The translations under genes were made by a program, and so were the position numbers. A DNA stretch of 64,000 nucleotides from Frondihabitans sp. PhB188 (GTDB lineage Bacteria > Actinomycetota > Actinomycetes > Actinomycetales > Microbacteriaceae): NCBI RefSeq assembly GCF_003752365.1, contig NZ_RJUO01000001.1, forward strand, positions 806,001 to 870,000, in the 5' to 3' direction. The notes below the pieces were generated by a model, which ran no database searches, had not been told where the DNA came from, and was given only the letters and a program-made list of their open reading frames with translations. Shown here piece after piece: positions 37,001-44,224 of this stretch. How positions within the stretch are numbered: position 1 is the stretch's first letter; each line of letters starts with the position of its first letter.

Positions 37001-37227
37001 CCGCCCTCGACGACGTAGGTGTTGCCCGTGATCGTGATCGTCGTGCCGAGGGCACGCAGCGTGCCGACGGTCCACTCGACCTGGCGGGTGGTCGACACGC
37101 CGGTGATGACGCTGCGGCCCGGGGCGAGCGAGGCGAGCACGAGCGCGCGGTGCGCGTGATACTTCGACACGGGCACCTCGAGTTCCCCTTCGAGACGTGT
37201 GGTGGTTCCGCGCACGACCAACTGCAT
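34093..37227 (-). CDS. AroA-like / acyl-CoA ligase fusion (PlmJK-type), shikimate to cyclohexanecarboxyl-CoA pathway
   Basis: 1044 aa, two enzymes in one chain. Residues 1-442: EPSP-synthase fold. By hand alignment to E. coli AroA, K22, R27, the ERP-type Arg (129), Gln174, catalytic Asp325, K352, E353, R356 and R398 are kept, but S23 is Tyr, R100 is Tyr105, N336 is His348 and PEP-binding K411 is Ile424. Residues 443-480: acidic linker. Residues ~480-1044: adenylate-forming ligase with FTSGTTGEPKG (688-698), GWYRTGDLAKID, GRVKDVINRGGEKI and the late lysine K1020 in NAVGKVQK. AAGGAG lies before the ATG. First gene of the four-gene operon. It probably works on a shikimate-derived acid, then activates it to a CoA ester. 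Confidence 0.87.
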   Translation of the reverse strand: MQLVVRGTTTRLEGELEVPVSKYHAHRALVLASLAPGRSVITGVSTTRQVEWTVGTLRALGTTITITGNTYVVEGGPYRATDVVDHGSKGAEGLLNMGSSGTTLYFMVGLASLADQPMTLTGMKYFRRRPIKALLDSLQQMGVRLEADQDRPPVHVEPVRPGGGEVSIAGTLSQWISGLLLLAPFAEDDTVIHVTGGTLNEQPYVDLTIRMMRLWGLEVEHDDDWLTFRIRGNQTATPHDYTIPADIGSAAFGIAAAAIHPSDVLFRGLTATTTAETDHPESEFLDIAASMGVPFTIDEATGFVRITSDGSPLKAIDIDCQPIPDLLPILSTMATFADGTSTFRNVGHIRLKESDRVSAMLQLNTLGGTADQTHDELRVTGATKPLVGAPLSSFNDHRVLMSLAIAATRAAGPSTLTYPRAYRISYPTFLEAMTSIGLDLDMGDPKSLETSENVDFERDSLTEEAALQEAPLELQGVDADPLVLSEKVRRLAETHPDEAAVIEVGGVAPVTTTWRELQDEADKVSQLLIELGVEKGESVAMQLPNWKEFVAITLGTVQIGAVATPIMPVFGPRETTMTLARSRARVVFLPNLFRRRRPAIELLEVVDEARAQKRRLSVEHVVVIRSEFRGHGGGRSEFTPIPAAAAAAVQASEWNWRYYDIALGAVTADVDRIRQLAPSPDDTCQLLFTSGTTGEPKGVQHPHRTLGLATAMEVAHLGLNESDRIYIPSPLAHQTGFLYGMLLSWRLGVASVIQPVWDAQVALDQAFHASRASFVQCATPFLTDLVAAVEGGVAQPESLRIFVATGAAVPRALAEKATTVLETSVLGAFGTSETCLGALSTPFDAPADAWGSDGKPLPGIRLRIVDDEGVELPNGSEGNYELHSPTMFGGYLDRPDLTDDVFTSDGWYRTGDLAKIDDKGFLHITGRVKDVINRGGEKIPVVEIENLLYQHPMVSDAAIVAMPDPRLGERACAFVVPARSGQELPFDTMQKYLGDAGVSKYYWPERLEFIDEIPRNAVGKVQKNILRERAADLVAAETPLKENS

Positions 37228-37460
37228 CGCTGTACTCCTTCTGCTGCGTGAGTCGGGACGCGTCGTTGGAGAGAACCTCTACCCAGTGTCGGTCCCAACC
37301 CACAACGTTAGACCTTCCACGCGCCAGCAGAGGGTCACCGGCGGCCCTCACCGCATGCGTCGTCAAAAGTCGTTACACACCCTGCAAGATTTGGGCGTGA
37401 ACTTCGGAGGATGCCCACTTGCCGACTCCGCGCCCGCTCTCGGGCTGGCAGGATTGGCGC

Positions 37461-38612
37461 ATGAATGGACCGCAGCCCATCCCGTTCGCGTCGAGCGAGC
37501 AGTCGACGCTGGGCCTCGAGTGGGAGCTGGCGCTGGTCGACTCCGCGACGGGCGAGCTGGCGCCGCACGCTCCGGCGATCCTGCCGTCGCTCGAGTACCT
37601 GAACGCCGACGGCGACAGGGTCACCAAGGAGCTCCTGACGAACACGGTCGAGGTGGTCACCGGCGTGCACCACCGCGTCGCCGACGCACTCGCCGACCTG
37701 TCCGGCACCATCGACCTCGTGCGCGAGCGGGCCGCGATCCTCGGCGCCGACCTGATGTGCGCTGGGACGCACCCCTACAGCCAGTGGTACCAGCAGCAGA
37801 TCACCCCCGACAGCGAGCGGTACGAGACGCTCATCGACCGCACGCGCTGGTGGGGACGCCAGATGATGATCTGGGGCGTGCACGCGCACGTCGGGATCGC
37901 CGACCAGCGCAAGGTGCTGCCGATCATGAACGCGCTGCTGGCCTACCTGCCGCACTTCCAGGTGCTGACGGCGTCGAGCCCGTTCTGGGCCGGCGACGCG
38001 ACCGGGTACGCCTCGAACCGGGCGATGATGTTCCAGCAGCTGCCGACGGCGGGCCTCCCGCCGCAGTTCGAGACCTGGGCCGAGTACGAGGCTATGGTCG
38101 GCGATCTGGTGCACACCGGCGTGATCGACGACAACTCCGAGCTGCGCTGGGACCTCCGCCCGTCGCCGAAGTGGGGCACGCTCGAGATCCGCGTCTTCGA
38201 CGGCATCTCGACGGTGGCCGAGGTCGGCGCCGTGGCAGCCCTGGCCCAGTGCCTGGTCGACGACTTCGCGGCCCGGCTCGACCGCGGCGAGGAGCTCCCG
38301 CGCCTGCAGCCGTGGTTCGTGCGCGAGAACAAGTGGCGCGCGGCCCGCTACGGCATGGAGGCGATCATCATCCAGAACGCCGACGGCGACGAGCGGCTGG
38401 TCACCGACGACACCCTCGACGTGCTGGAGCGACTAGCGCCGACGGCCGACAAGCTCGACTGCGCGCAGGAACTCGCCGGCGTCCGAGCGATCATCGAGAA
38501 CGGCGCGTCATACCAGCGCCAGCTCCAGGTCGCCTCCCGGCACGACGGCTCCCTGCGCGAGGTGGTGGCCTCGCTCGTCGCCGAGCTCCGCGACGGCCTG
38601 CCGGGCGCCTAG
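37461..38612 (+). CDS. YbdK-family carboxylate-amine ligase (glutamate-cysteine ligase type 2)
   Basis: 383 aa from ATG 37461. GCS2 fold: TLGLEWELALVD at the N-terminus (ATP/metal Glu), VHAHVGI, SSPFWAGDATGYASNR, and SELRWDLRPSPKWGTLEIRVFD with the last catalytic Glu. E. coli YbdK makes gamma-glutamylcysteine weakly; the actual product here is unknown. It is divergent from the fusion gene with 233 bases between the starts, and converges with ffh (19-base gap). It may belong to the same inserted segment as the operon, but no functional link is evident. Confidence 0.92.
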   Translation: MNGPQPIPFASSEQSTLGLEWELALVDSATGELAPHAPAILPSLEYLNADGDRVTKELLTNTVEVVTGVHHRVADALADLSGTIDLVRERAAILGADLMCAGTHPYSQWYQQQITPDSERYETLIDRTRWWGRQMMIWGVHAHVGIADQRKVLPIMNALLAYLPHFQVLTASSPFWAGDATGYASNRAMMFQQLPTAGLPPQFETWAEYEAMVGDLVHTGVIDDNSELRWDLRPSPKWGTLEIRVFDGISTVAEVGAVAALAQCLVDDFAARLDRGEELPRLQPWFVRENKWRAARYGMEAIIIQNADGDERLVTDDTLDVLERLAPTADKLDCAQELAGVRAIIENGASYQRQLQVASRHDGSLREVVASLVAELRDGLPGA

Positions 38613-38631
38613 CGCCGCCCGGAGCCCCGGC

Positions 38632-40194
38632 CTAGCGGCCGAGGAACTTCTGCAGGCTGGCGAGCTCCTCCTGCGTGGGGGCCTTGTCGCCCTTCTTGCC
38701 GCCGAGGCCGAAGCCCCCGCCGGTCGGAGCAGCCGGAGCCGCCTTCTCGCCATTGGCGAGTCGGGCGTTCTCGGCGGCCCGCTTGGCGGGGTTGCCCGCC
38801 TTCGAGCCCTTCTTCTTCGCGACCTGCTTGCGGCCGCCGCCGAAGCCGGCGCCGGGGATCGGGCCCATGCCCGGAACCTGCGGCACCCCGCCCTTGGCCA
38901 CGGTCTTCATCATCTTCGCGGCCTGCTCGAAGCGGTTGACGAGCTGGTTCACCTCGGTGACCGTCGATCCGGCACCGCGGGCGATGCGCAGGCGGCGAGA
39001 CCCGTTGAGCAGCTTGGAGTTGGCCCGCTCGGCCTTGGTCATCGACTGGATGATCGCCTCGGTGCGCACGATCTCGCGCTCGTCGAAGTTGTCGAGCTGC
39101 TCCCGCATGCCCTTGGCGCCGGGGAGCATGCTCAGCATGCCCTTGATCGAGCCCATGTTGCGCAGCTGCTGCATCTGCTTGAGGAAGTCGTCGAGCGTGA
39201 AGCTGTCGGTGGCGAACTTCTCGGCCATCTCGAGCGCCTCGGCCTCGTCGAAGGCGCCCTGCGCCTGCTCGATGAGGGTGAGGATGTCGCCGAGGTCGAG
39301 GATCCGCGACGCCATGCGGTCGGGGTGGAACGGCTCGAAGTCGTCGAGGCCCTCGCCGGTCGACGCGAACATGATCGGGCGACCCGTGACGTGGGCGACG
39401 CTGAGCGCGGCACCGCCGCGCGCGTCGCCGTCGAGCTTGGTCAGCACGACGCCGGTGAAGTCGACGCCGTCCTGGAACGCCTTCGCCGTGACGACGGCGT
39501 CCTGGCCGATCATCGCGTCGATGACGAACAGCACCTCGTCGGGGTCGACGGCCTTCCGGATGTTGGCGGCCTGCTTCATCATGTCGGCGTCGACGCCGAG
39601 ACGGCCGGCGGTGTCGACGATGACCACGTCGTAGAGCTTGTCGGCGGCGAACCTCACACCGTTCTTCGCGACCTTGACCGGGTCGCCGACGCCGTTGCCG
39701 GGCTCGGGGGCGAAGACCGGGACGCCAGCCTGCTCGCCCACGACCTGGAGCTGCGTGACGGCGTTGGGGCGCTGGAGGTCGGAGGCGACGAGGACGGGCG
39801 TGTGGCCCTCCTTCTTCAACCACTTCGCCAGCTTGCCCGCGAGGGTCGTCTTGCCCGCGCCCTGGAGGCCGGCGAGCATGATGACCGTCGGCGGCTTCTT
39901 CGCGAACTCGAGGCGTCGCTGCTGGCCGCCGAGGATCTCGACGAGCTCCTCGTTAACGATCTGGACGACCTGCTGCGCCGGGTTCAGCGCCTTGTTGACC
40001 TCGTCGCCGAGGGCGCGCTCGCGGATCGCGGCCGTGAACGACTTGACGACGTCGAGCGCGACGTCGGCGTCGAGCAGGGCGCGGCGGATCTCGCGGACGG
40101 TCCCGTCGACGTCGGCGGGGCTGAGCTTGCCCTTGCCGCGGAGGTTCTTGAGGGTTTCCGCGAGGCGGTCGGAGAGTGATCCAAAGGTTGCCAT
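38632..40194 (-). CDS. ffh: Signal recognition particle protein Ffh
   Basis: 520 aa. N domain, then the GTPase domain with GLQGAGKTTLAGKLA, DTAGRLGVD and TKLDGDARGG, then the Met-rich M domain (FLKQMQQLRNMGSIKGMLSM) with NGSRRLRIARGAG, which binds SRP RNA. The C-terminus is extended by a Gly/Lys-rich tail of ~85 residues. It targets membrane proteins to FtsY, whose gene lies 23 bases upstream. Confidence 0.97.
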   Translation of the reverse strand: MATFGSLSDRLAETLKNLRGKGKLSPADVDGTVREIRRALLDADVALDVVKSFTAAIRERALGDEVNKALNPAQQVVQIVNEELVEILGGQQRRLEFAKKPPTVIMLAGLQGAGKTTLAGKLAKWLKKEGHTPVLVASDLQRPNAVTQLQVVGEQAGVPVFAPEPGNGVGDPVKVAKNGVRFAADKLYDVVIVDTAGRLGVDADMMKQAANIRKAVDPDEVLFVIDAMIGQDAVVTAKAFQDGVDFTGVVLTKLDGDARGGAALSVAHVTGRPIMFASTGEGLDDFEPFHPDRMASRILDLGDILTLIEQAQGAFDEAEALEMAEKFATDSFTLDDFLKQMQQLRNMGSIKGMLSMLPGAKGMREQLDNFDEREIVRTEAIIQSMTKAERANSKLLNGSRRLRIARGAGSTVTEVNQLVNRFEQAAKMMKTVAKGGVPQVPGMGPIPGAGFGGGRKQVAKKKGSKAGNPAKRAAENARLANGEKAAPAAPTGGGFGLGGKKGDKAPTQEELASLQKFLGR

Positions 40195-40217
40195 TGTGGA
40201 TCGATCTTAACTCAGAC

Positions 40218-41087
40218 TCAGCCGATGAGGTTCTGGACGAACACGTGGGGCGTGAAACCGGTCAGGTCGTTGATCCCCTCCCCCTGCCCGACGAGCTTGA
40301 TCGGGATGCCCGTCTGCTCCTGCACCGCCAGCACGAACCCGCCGCGCGCCGAGCCGTCGAGCTTGGTGAGCACGAGCCCGGTCACGCCGGCGTGCTGGAT
40401 GAACGCCTCGGCCTGCGCCAGGCCGTTCTGCCCGGTCGTCGCGTCGAGCACGAGCAGCACCTCGGCGATCTCGGTCTGCTTCTCGACGACGCGCTTGATC
40501 TTGCCGAGCTCGTCCATGAGCCCCGCCTTGGTCTGGAGGCGACCGGCCGTGTCGATGATGACGATCTCGATGCTCTCGCGCATGGCCTTCTCGACCGTCT
40601 GGAACGCGACGGACGCGGGATCCTGCCCCTGCTGCTGGGGCTTCACGATCTGCACGCCGGCGCGCTCGGCCCAGGTGCCGAGCTGCTCGACCGCCGCCGC
40701 ACGGAAGGTGTCGGCCGCCCCGACGACGACGGTGCGGTCGAAATTGCGCAGGAACTTGGCGAACTTGCCGATCGTGGTGGTCTTGCCGACGCCGTTGACG
40801 CCGACCACCAGCACCACCGCCGGGCGGTTCGAGAGCTTCAGCGTGGAGTCGAGCTTCGACAGGCGCTCCTCGAGGTTCTCGCGCAGCATGCGCCGGAGGT
40901 CGGCGGGGTCGGTCGTGTTGTACCGGGCCACCTGCTCGCGGAGGTGCTCGGTGATCTGCTCGGTGACGTCGGGGCCGAAGTCGGCGCCGATGAGGGAGGT
41001 CTCGAGGTCGTCCCACGTCGTGTCGTCGATCGTCTTGCGACTGAAGACGCCGCGGAGGGCACCGGAGAGGGACCAGGGATTTGCCAT
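40218..41087 (-). CDS. ftsY: SRP receptor FtsY
   Basis: 289 aa. NG domain only: VVGVNGVGKTTTIGKFAKF, VIIDTAGRLQTK, TKLDGSARGG. It lacks the long acidic A domain of E. coli FtsY, so membrane contact must come from the short N-terminal helix (MANPWSLSGALRGVF). Paired with ffh in one transcript. Divergent from terC and its riboswitch. Confidence 0.96.
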   Translation of the reverse strand: MANPWSLSGALRGVFSRKTIDDTTWDDLETSLIGADFGPDVTEQITEHLREQVARYNTTDPADLRRMLRENLEERLSKLDSTLKLSNRPAVVLVVGVNGVGKTTTIGKFAKFLRNFDRTVVVGAADTFRAAAVEQLGTWAERAGVQIVKPQQQGQDPASVAFQTVEKAMRESIEIVIIDTAGRLQTKAGLMDELGKIKRVVEKQTEIAEVLLVLDATTGQNGLAQAEAFIQHAGVTGLVLTKLDGSARGGFVLAVQEQTGIPIKLVGQGEGINDLTGFTPHVFVQNLIG

Positions 41088-41145
41088 GCCTGCAACATTA
41101 GCCGGGAGCTTGCGAACGGCTTTCGCCGTCGCGTAGCGTTGTCGT

Positions 41146-41318
41146 CATTGAAGGGGAGTATTCCCAACGCAGCGGTGTCGTCAATACGTTCCAGAAAGAC
41201 CTGGTTCCGTACCGCTGGTCCTGGCACTTGTGTAGGGGCGTTAGAGACCTTCAGTGAACAGCCCTGCCATAAAGCGACCGGTGAAACGGCGTGCAGGGCC
41301 CAACACTGAAGGAACATC
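41146..41318 (+). ncRNA. yybP-ykoY manganese riboswitch upstream of terC
   Basis: Diagnostic sequences are GAAGGGGAGTA (41150-41160), GTCGTCAATACG (41177-41188), ACCGCTGG, and AGAGACCTTC (41243-41252), matching the conserved parts of the yybP-ykoY aptamer. P1 is CATTGAAGG (41146-41154) with CCTTCAGTG (41248-41256). A following hairpin pairs GCCCTGC (41261-41267) with GCAGGGC (41293-41299). CACTGAAGG at 41304-41312, holding the terC ribosome site, is an exact complement of the 3' P1 strand. So P1 (Mn bound) and RBS masking exclude each other, predicting translation ON with Mn2+. Confidence 0.93.
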
Positions 41319-42317
41319 GTGGAAACCTCATTCCTCGTCTGGGCGATCACCATCGCCGGCATCCTCGGCCTCCTGGTCTTCGACTTCTACAGTCACGTCA
41401 AGACGCCGCACGAGCCGACCATCAAGGAGTCGGCGTTCTGGTCGGTCGTCTACATCTCGATCGCGATCCTGTTCGGCGTCGGCATCGGCGTCATCGCTGG
41501 CTGGGAGCCGGGCGGCGAGTACTTCGCCGGCTGGATCACCGAGAAGGCGCTCAGCGTCGACAACCTGTTCGTCTTCCTGATCATCATGACCGCGTTCGCG
41601 GTCCCGCGGATCTACCAGCAGAAGGTGCTGCTCGTCGGCATCGCGATCGCCCTGCTCTCGCGCGGCGTGTTCATCGCGCTGGGCGTCGTCATCATCGAGA
41701 ACTTCTCGTGGGTCTTCTACCTGTTCGGCATCCTGCTGTTCTGGCTGGCCTGGAGCCAGGTCAAGCCCGGCGAGGAAGACCACTCCGGTGACGCCGACAG
41801 CCGCCTGATCCGCACCCTCCGCCGCATCATCCCGACCAGCAAGGACTACGTCGAGGACCGCCTCACCACGAAGGTGGACGGAAAGCGCCTCTTCACCCCG
41901 CTCTTCCTGGTGATGGTCGCGATCGGCCTCACCGACGTGCTGTTCGCGCTCGACTCGATCCCCGCGATCTTCGGCCTGACGCAGGACCCGTACATCGTGT
42001 TCACCGCGAACGCGTTCTCGCTGCTGGGCCTGCGCCAGCTGTACTTCCTCATCTCGGGCCTGCTCGAGAAGCTCGTCTACCTGGCCCAGGGTCTCGGCGT
42101 GATCCTCGCCTTCATCGGCGTGAAGCTCCTCCTGCACGCTCTGCACGTGAACGAAGTACCCTTTATCAATGGCGGTCGGTCCGTCGAATGGGCCCCCGAG
42201 ATCCCCATCTGGTTCTCGCTCGGGTTCATCCTGCTCACGATCCTCGTCGCTACCGTCCTCAGCCTGCGCAAGTCGGCTGCGGACGCGAAGAAGAAAGACG
42301 AGGTCGCTGCGTCCTAG
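41319..42317 (+). CDS. TerC family membrane protein (probable Mn2+ exporter)
   Basis: 332 aa, eight to nine membrane helices. The TerC core shows EKALSVDNLFVFLIIM and, in the second half, VLFALDSIPAIFGLTQDPYIVFTANAFSLLGLRQLYF, with the membrane Asp residues typical of the family. Start GTG 41319 follows GAAGGA. Control by the Mn-sensing yybP-ykoY riboswitch directly upstream supports manganese efflux or metal supply for exported proteins, the role shown for several TerC proteins. Confidence 0.95.
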   Translation: METSFLVWAITIAGILGLLVFDFYSHVKTPHEPTIKESAFWSVVYISIAILFGVGIGVIAGWEPGGEYFAGWITEKALSVDNLFVFLIIMTAFAVPRIYQQKVLLVGIAIALLSRGVFIALGVVIIENFSWVFYLFGILLFWLAWSQVKPGEEDHSGDADSRLIRTLRRIIPTSKDYVEDRLTTKVDGKRLFTPLFLVMVAIGLTDVLFALDSIPAIFGLTQDPYIVFTANAFSLLGLRQLYFLISGLLEKLVYLAQGLGVILAFIGVKLLLHALHVNEVPFINGGRSVEWAPEIPIWFSLGFILLTILVATVLSLRKSAADAKKKDEVAAS

Positions 42318-42373
42318 TCGACGCACCCTGAGGGCCGGCCCCGCATCCAGCGTTGGAGTACCAGCGATGGTGT

Positions 42374-42394
42374 CGAGGGCCGGCCCGGCCCTCG
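42374..42394 (+). terminator. GC-rich hairpin after terC
   Basis: CGAGGGCCG (42374-42382) and CGGCCCTCG (42386-42394) form a perfect 9-bp stem with a 3-base loop, followed by CCCCC and a second small stem GCGCG/CGCGC. Likely end of the terC transcript; read-through into the phosphatase gene is possible. Confidence 0.55.
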
Positions 42395-42442
42395 TCCCCC
42401 GCGCGCTCCGCGCGCATCGACGAGAAGAAGACTGAAGAAGAC

Positions 42443-43021
42443 ATGCGCCTCGAACTGATCCGCCACGGACAGACCGACTGGAACCTCAACGACCAGCTGC
42501 AGGGCTCCAGCGACATCCCCCTGAACGAGACGGGTCGCGCCCAGGCGCACGCAGCGGCCGAGCTCCTGGCCCCCTACGACTGGGCCGCCATCGTGTCATC
42601 GCCCCTCGGGCGCGCCCGGGAGACCGCGCGGATCATCGCCGGCGACCTCGGCATCGAGCTCGGCGACGCCTACCCGGAGCTGATCGAGCGCGACTACGCC
42701 TCGCGCGAGGGCACCATCACCGAGACGAAGATCCCGGACGAGCCCAACGCCGACTTCCCCGACATCGAGCCGCGCGAGTCGGTCGCGCGGCGCGGCCTCG
42801 GCGCCCTCGAGGACATCCGCGACACGCGCCTCCCCCTCGACGGCGACGACAGCAACATCGTCGTCGTGTGCCACGGAACGATCATCCGGTTCACCCTGTC
42901 GGCGATCCTCGGCTATGAGGTCGGCCACATCCACAACGCCGCGGCGAACACGGTCGAGTGGGCCGACGGCGAGTGGCGCGTGCTGACGGTGAACGGCGAG
43001 CCGGTCGGGGTGGCCGCGTAG
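42443..43021 (+). CDS. Histidine phosphatase family protein
   Basis: 192 aa from ATG 42443, preceded by AGAAG. Phosphoglycerate-mutase-like fold: LIRHGQTDWN with the nucleophile His, SSPLGRARETA, the acid in PELIERDYASREG, and VVCHGTIIRF with the second His. Such proteins dephosphorylate small metabolites or proteins; the substrate is not clear. It follows terC by 125 bases and converges with the PrsW gene. Confidence 0.92.
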   Translation: MRLELIRHGQTDWNLNDQLQGSSDIPLNETGRAQAHAAAELLAPYDWAAIVSSPLGRARETARIIAGDLGIELGDAYPELIERDYASREGTITETKIPDEPNADFPDIEPRESVARRGLGALEDIRDTRLPLDGDDSNIVVVCHGTIIRFTLSAILGYEVGHIHNAAANTVEWADGEWRVLTVNGEPVGVAA

Positions 43022-43075
43022 AGGTCGGCGAGTTCCTGCGCCCTCGATTCTGACGAGTCGGGGGCGCTTCCGCGT

Positions 43076-44143
43076 CTACGCGCGCGTGTGCGGGGCGGGC
43101 GGCGCCCAGGCTGCCGGGACCGCCGACGGGGCCGATACCGGAAGCGGCGGAGCGGTCGGCGGGCCCGCGTGGCGGCCCGGAGGCGGACCGGGCGGCAGGG
43201 GCGAGCCGCCGGAGGGCGGCGGCGCGAGCCACCAGACGACGCGGAGGTGGAACGCGTGACGAGCCCGGCGAGCCACCTTAATCCAGACGAGGCCCGTGCC
43301 GACGATCACGCCGGGATACACCAGCAGGACGACGACGATCGCCAGGAGGTACTGCGCCGGGCCGGTGACGACCTGGAGGGTGCCGGCGGCGCCGTCCCAG
43401 AGGCCGTGGGCGAGCGAGACGCCGAGGTAGGCGACCAGCACGATCGGGCGGAAGCAGAACCTCCCGCCCCTCGACGCTGAGAACAGGGCCGCCGCGAACA
43501 GCGCCGTGTAGAGCGGGTGCAGGAAGGGCGTCAGGATGCCGCGGGTCGGCACGAGCACCAGTGCCGCCAGGATCGGGGTGAGGTGCAGCTGCGCGGGCGG
43601 GCTCTGATAGAAGCTCACGGCGTAGGCGAGGTCTTCGAGCGCGGCGAAGCCGAGGCCGACCGCGCCGCCGAGGAAGAGGCCGTTGCGCATGCTCTTGTCG
43701 CGGAGCTTCCACGACACCGCCATGACGGCGAGGATCTTCGCGAGCTCCTCGGAGATGCCGGCGAGCCAGAGGACGGTGAGGCCGGGGTGGGCTCCCCCGC
43801 CGGTCGCCTTGTTCAGGAGCGAGTCGAACGAGGATCCGAGGGCGACGGCGATGAGGCCGCCGAGGCCGAAGGCGAGCAGCAGGCGCGGCATCCCGATGGT
43901 GTCGCGCGGCACGAAGCGGTACGCCATCGTGTAGATGAACGCGGCCGCGACGGTGACAGAGCCGACCAGGAGGCCGACCGTGATCGCGGCGCCGTTCTCG
44001 AGCAGGAGGCCGCCGACCAGGATCAGGAAGAGGAAGAACACGGTGCCGCCCGCGGCGATCCACAGGCCTCCCCAGCGGCCGAGCCACTTCTTCGCCGGGA
44101 TCTCCGACTCAAGCCAGAGGGGCGGGGGCCAGTTCGCGCGCAT
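43076..44143 (-). CDS. PrsW family intramembrane protease
   Basis: 355 aa, about eight membrane helices followed by a 60-residue Pro/Ala-rich cytoplasmic tail. The family's catalytic and conserved motifs are present: GISEELAKI (EE pair), GFAALEDLAYA, LHPLYTALF and SLAHGLWDG. PrsW of Bacillus subtilis cuts an anti-sigma factor, but here no sigma/anti-sigma genes are next to it and the target is unknown. Confidence 0.9.
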   Translation of the reverse strand: MRANWPPPLWLESEIPAKKWLGRWGGLWIAAGGTVFFLFLILVGGLLLENGAAITVGLLVGSVTVAAAFIYTMAYRFVPRDTIGMPRLLLAFGLGGLIAVALGSSFDSLLNKATGGGAHPGLTVLWLAGISEELAKILAVMAVSWKLRDKSMRNGLFLGGAVGLGFAALEDLAYAVSFYQSPPAQLHLTPILAALVLVPTRGILTPFLHPLYTALFAAALFSASRGGRFCFRPIVLVAYLGVSLAHGLWDGAAGTLQVVTGPAQYLLAIVVVLLVYPGVIVGTGLVWIKVARRARHAFHLRVVWWLAPPPSGGSPLPPGPPPGRHAGPPTAPPLPVSAPSAVPAAWAPPAPHTRA

Positions 44144-44175
44144 CCTCCGAGGCTACGCGGGGCTCGTCGGGCAGG

Positions 44176-44224
44176 CCTGACCCAGTTCGGGGCTGGGCGC
44201 CCTGACCCGGTTCGGGGCTAGGCG
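44176..44224. repeat. Near-identical 24-bp direct repeat over the smc stop codon
   Basis: Two 24-base copies, 44176-44199 and 44201-44224, are separated by one C and differ at two positions. Each contains CCTGACCC and TTCGGGGCT. The second copy includes the smc stop codon, so the first looks like a duplicate of the gene end. Confidence 0.8.

Noticed and set aside
34093-37227. Housekeeping aroA (EPSP synthase)
   Set aside because: The PEP-contact lysine and other site residues are replaced and the gene is fused to a CoA ligase in a reductase operon.
37228-37460. Clear sigma70-type promoters for the fusion gene and the YbdK-type gene
   Set aside because: Several weak -35/-10 combinations exist but none stands out; only the AAGGAG ribosome site of the fusion gene is convincing.
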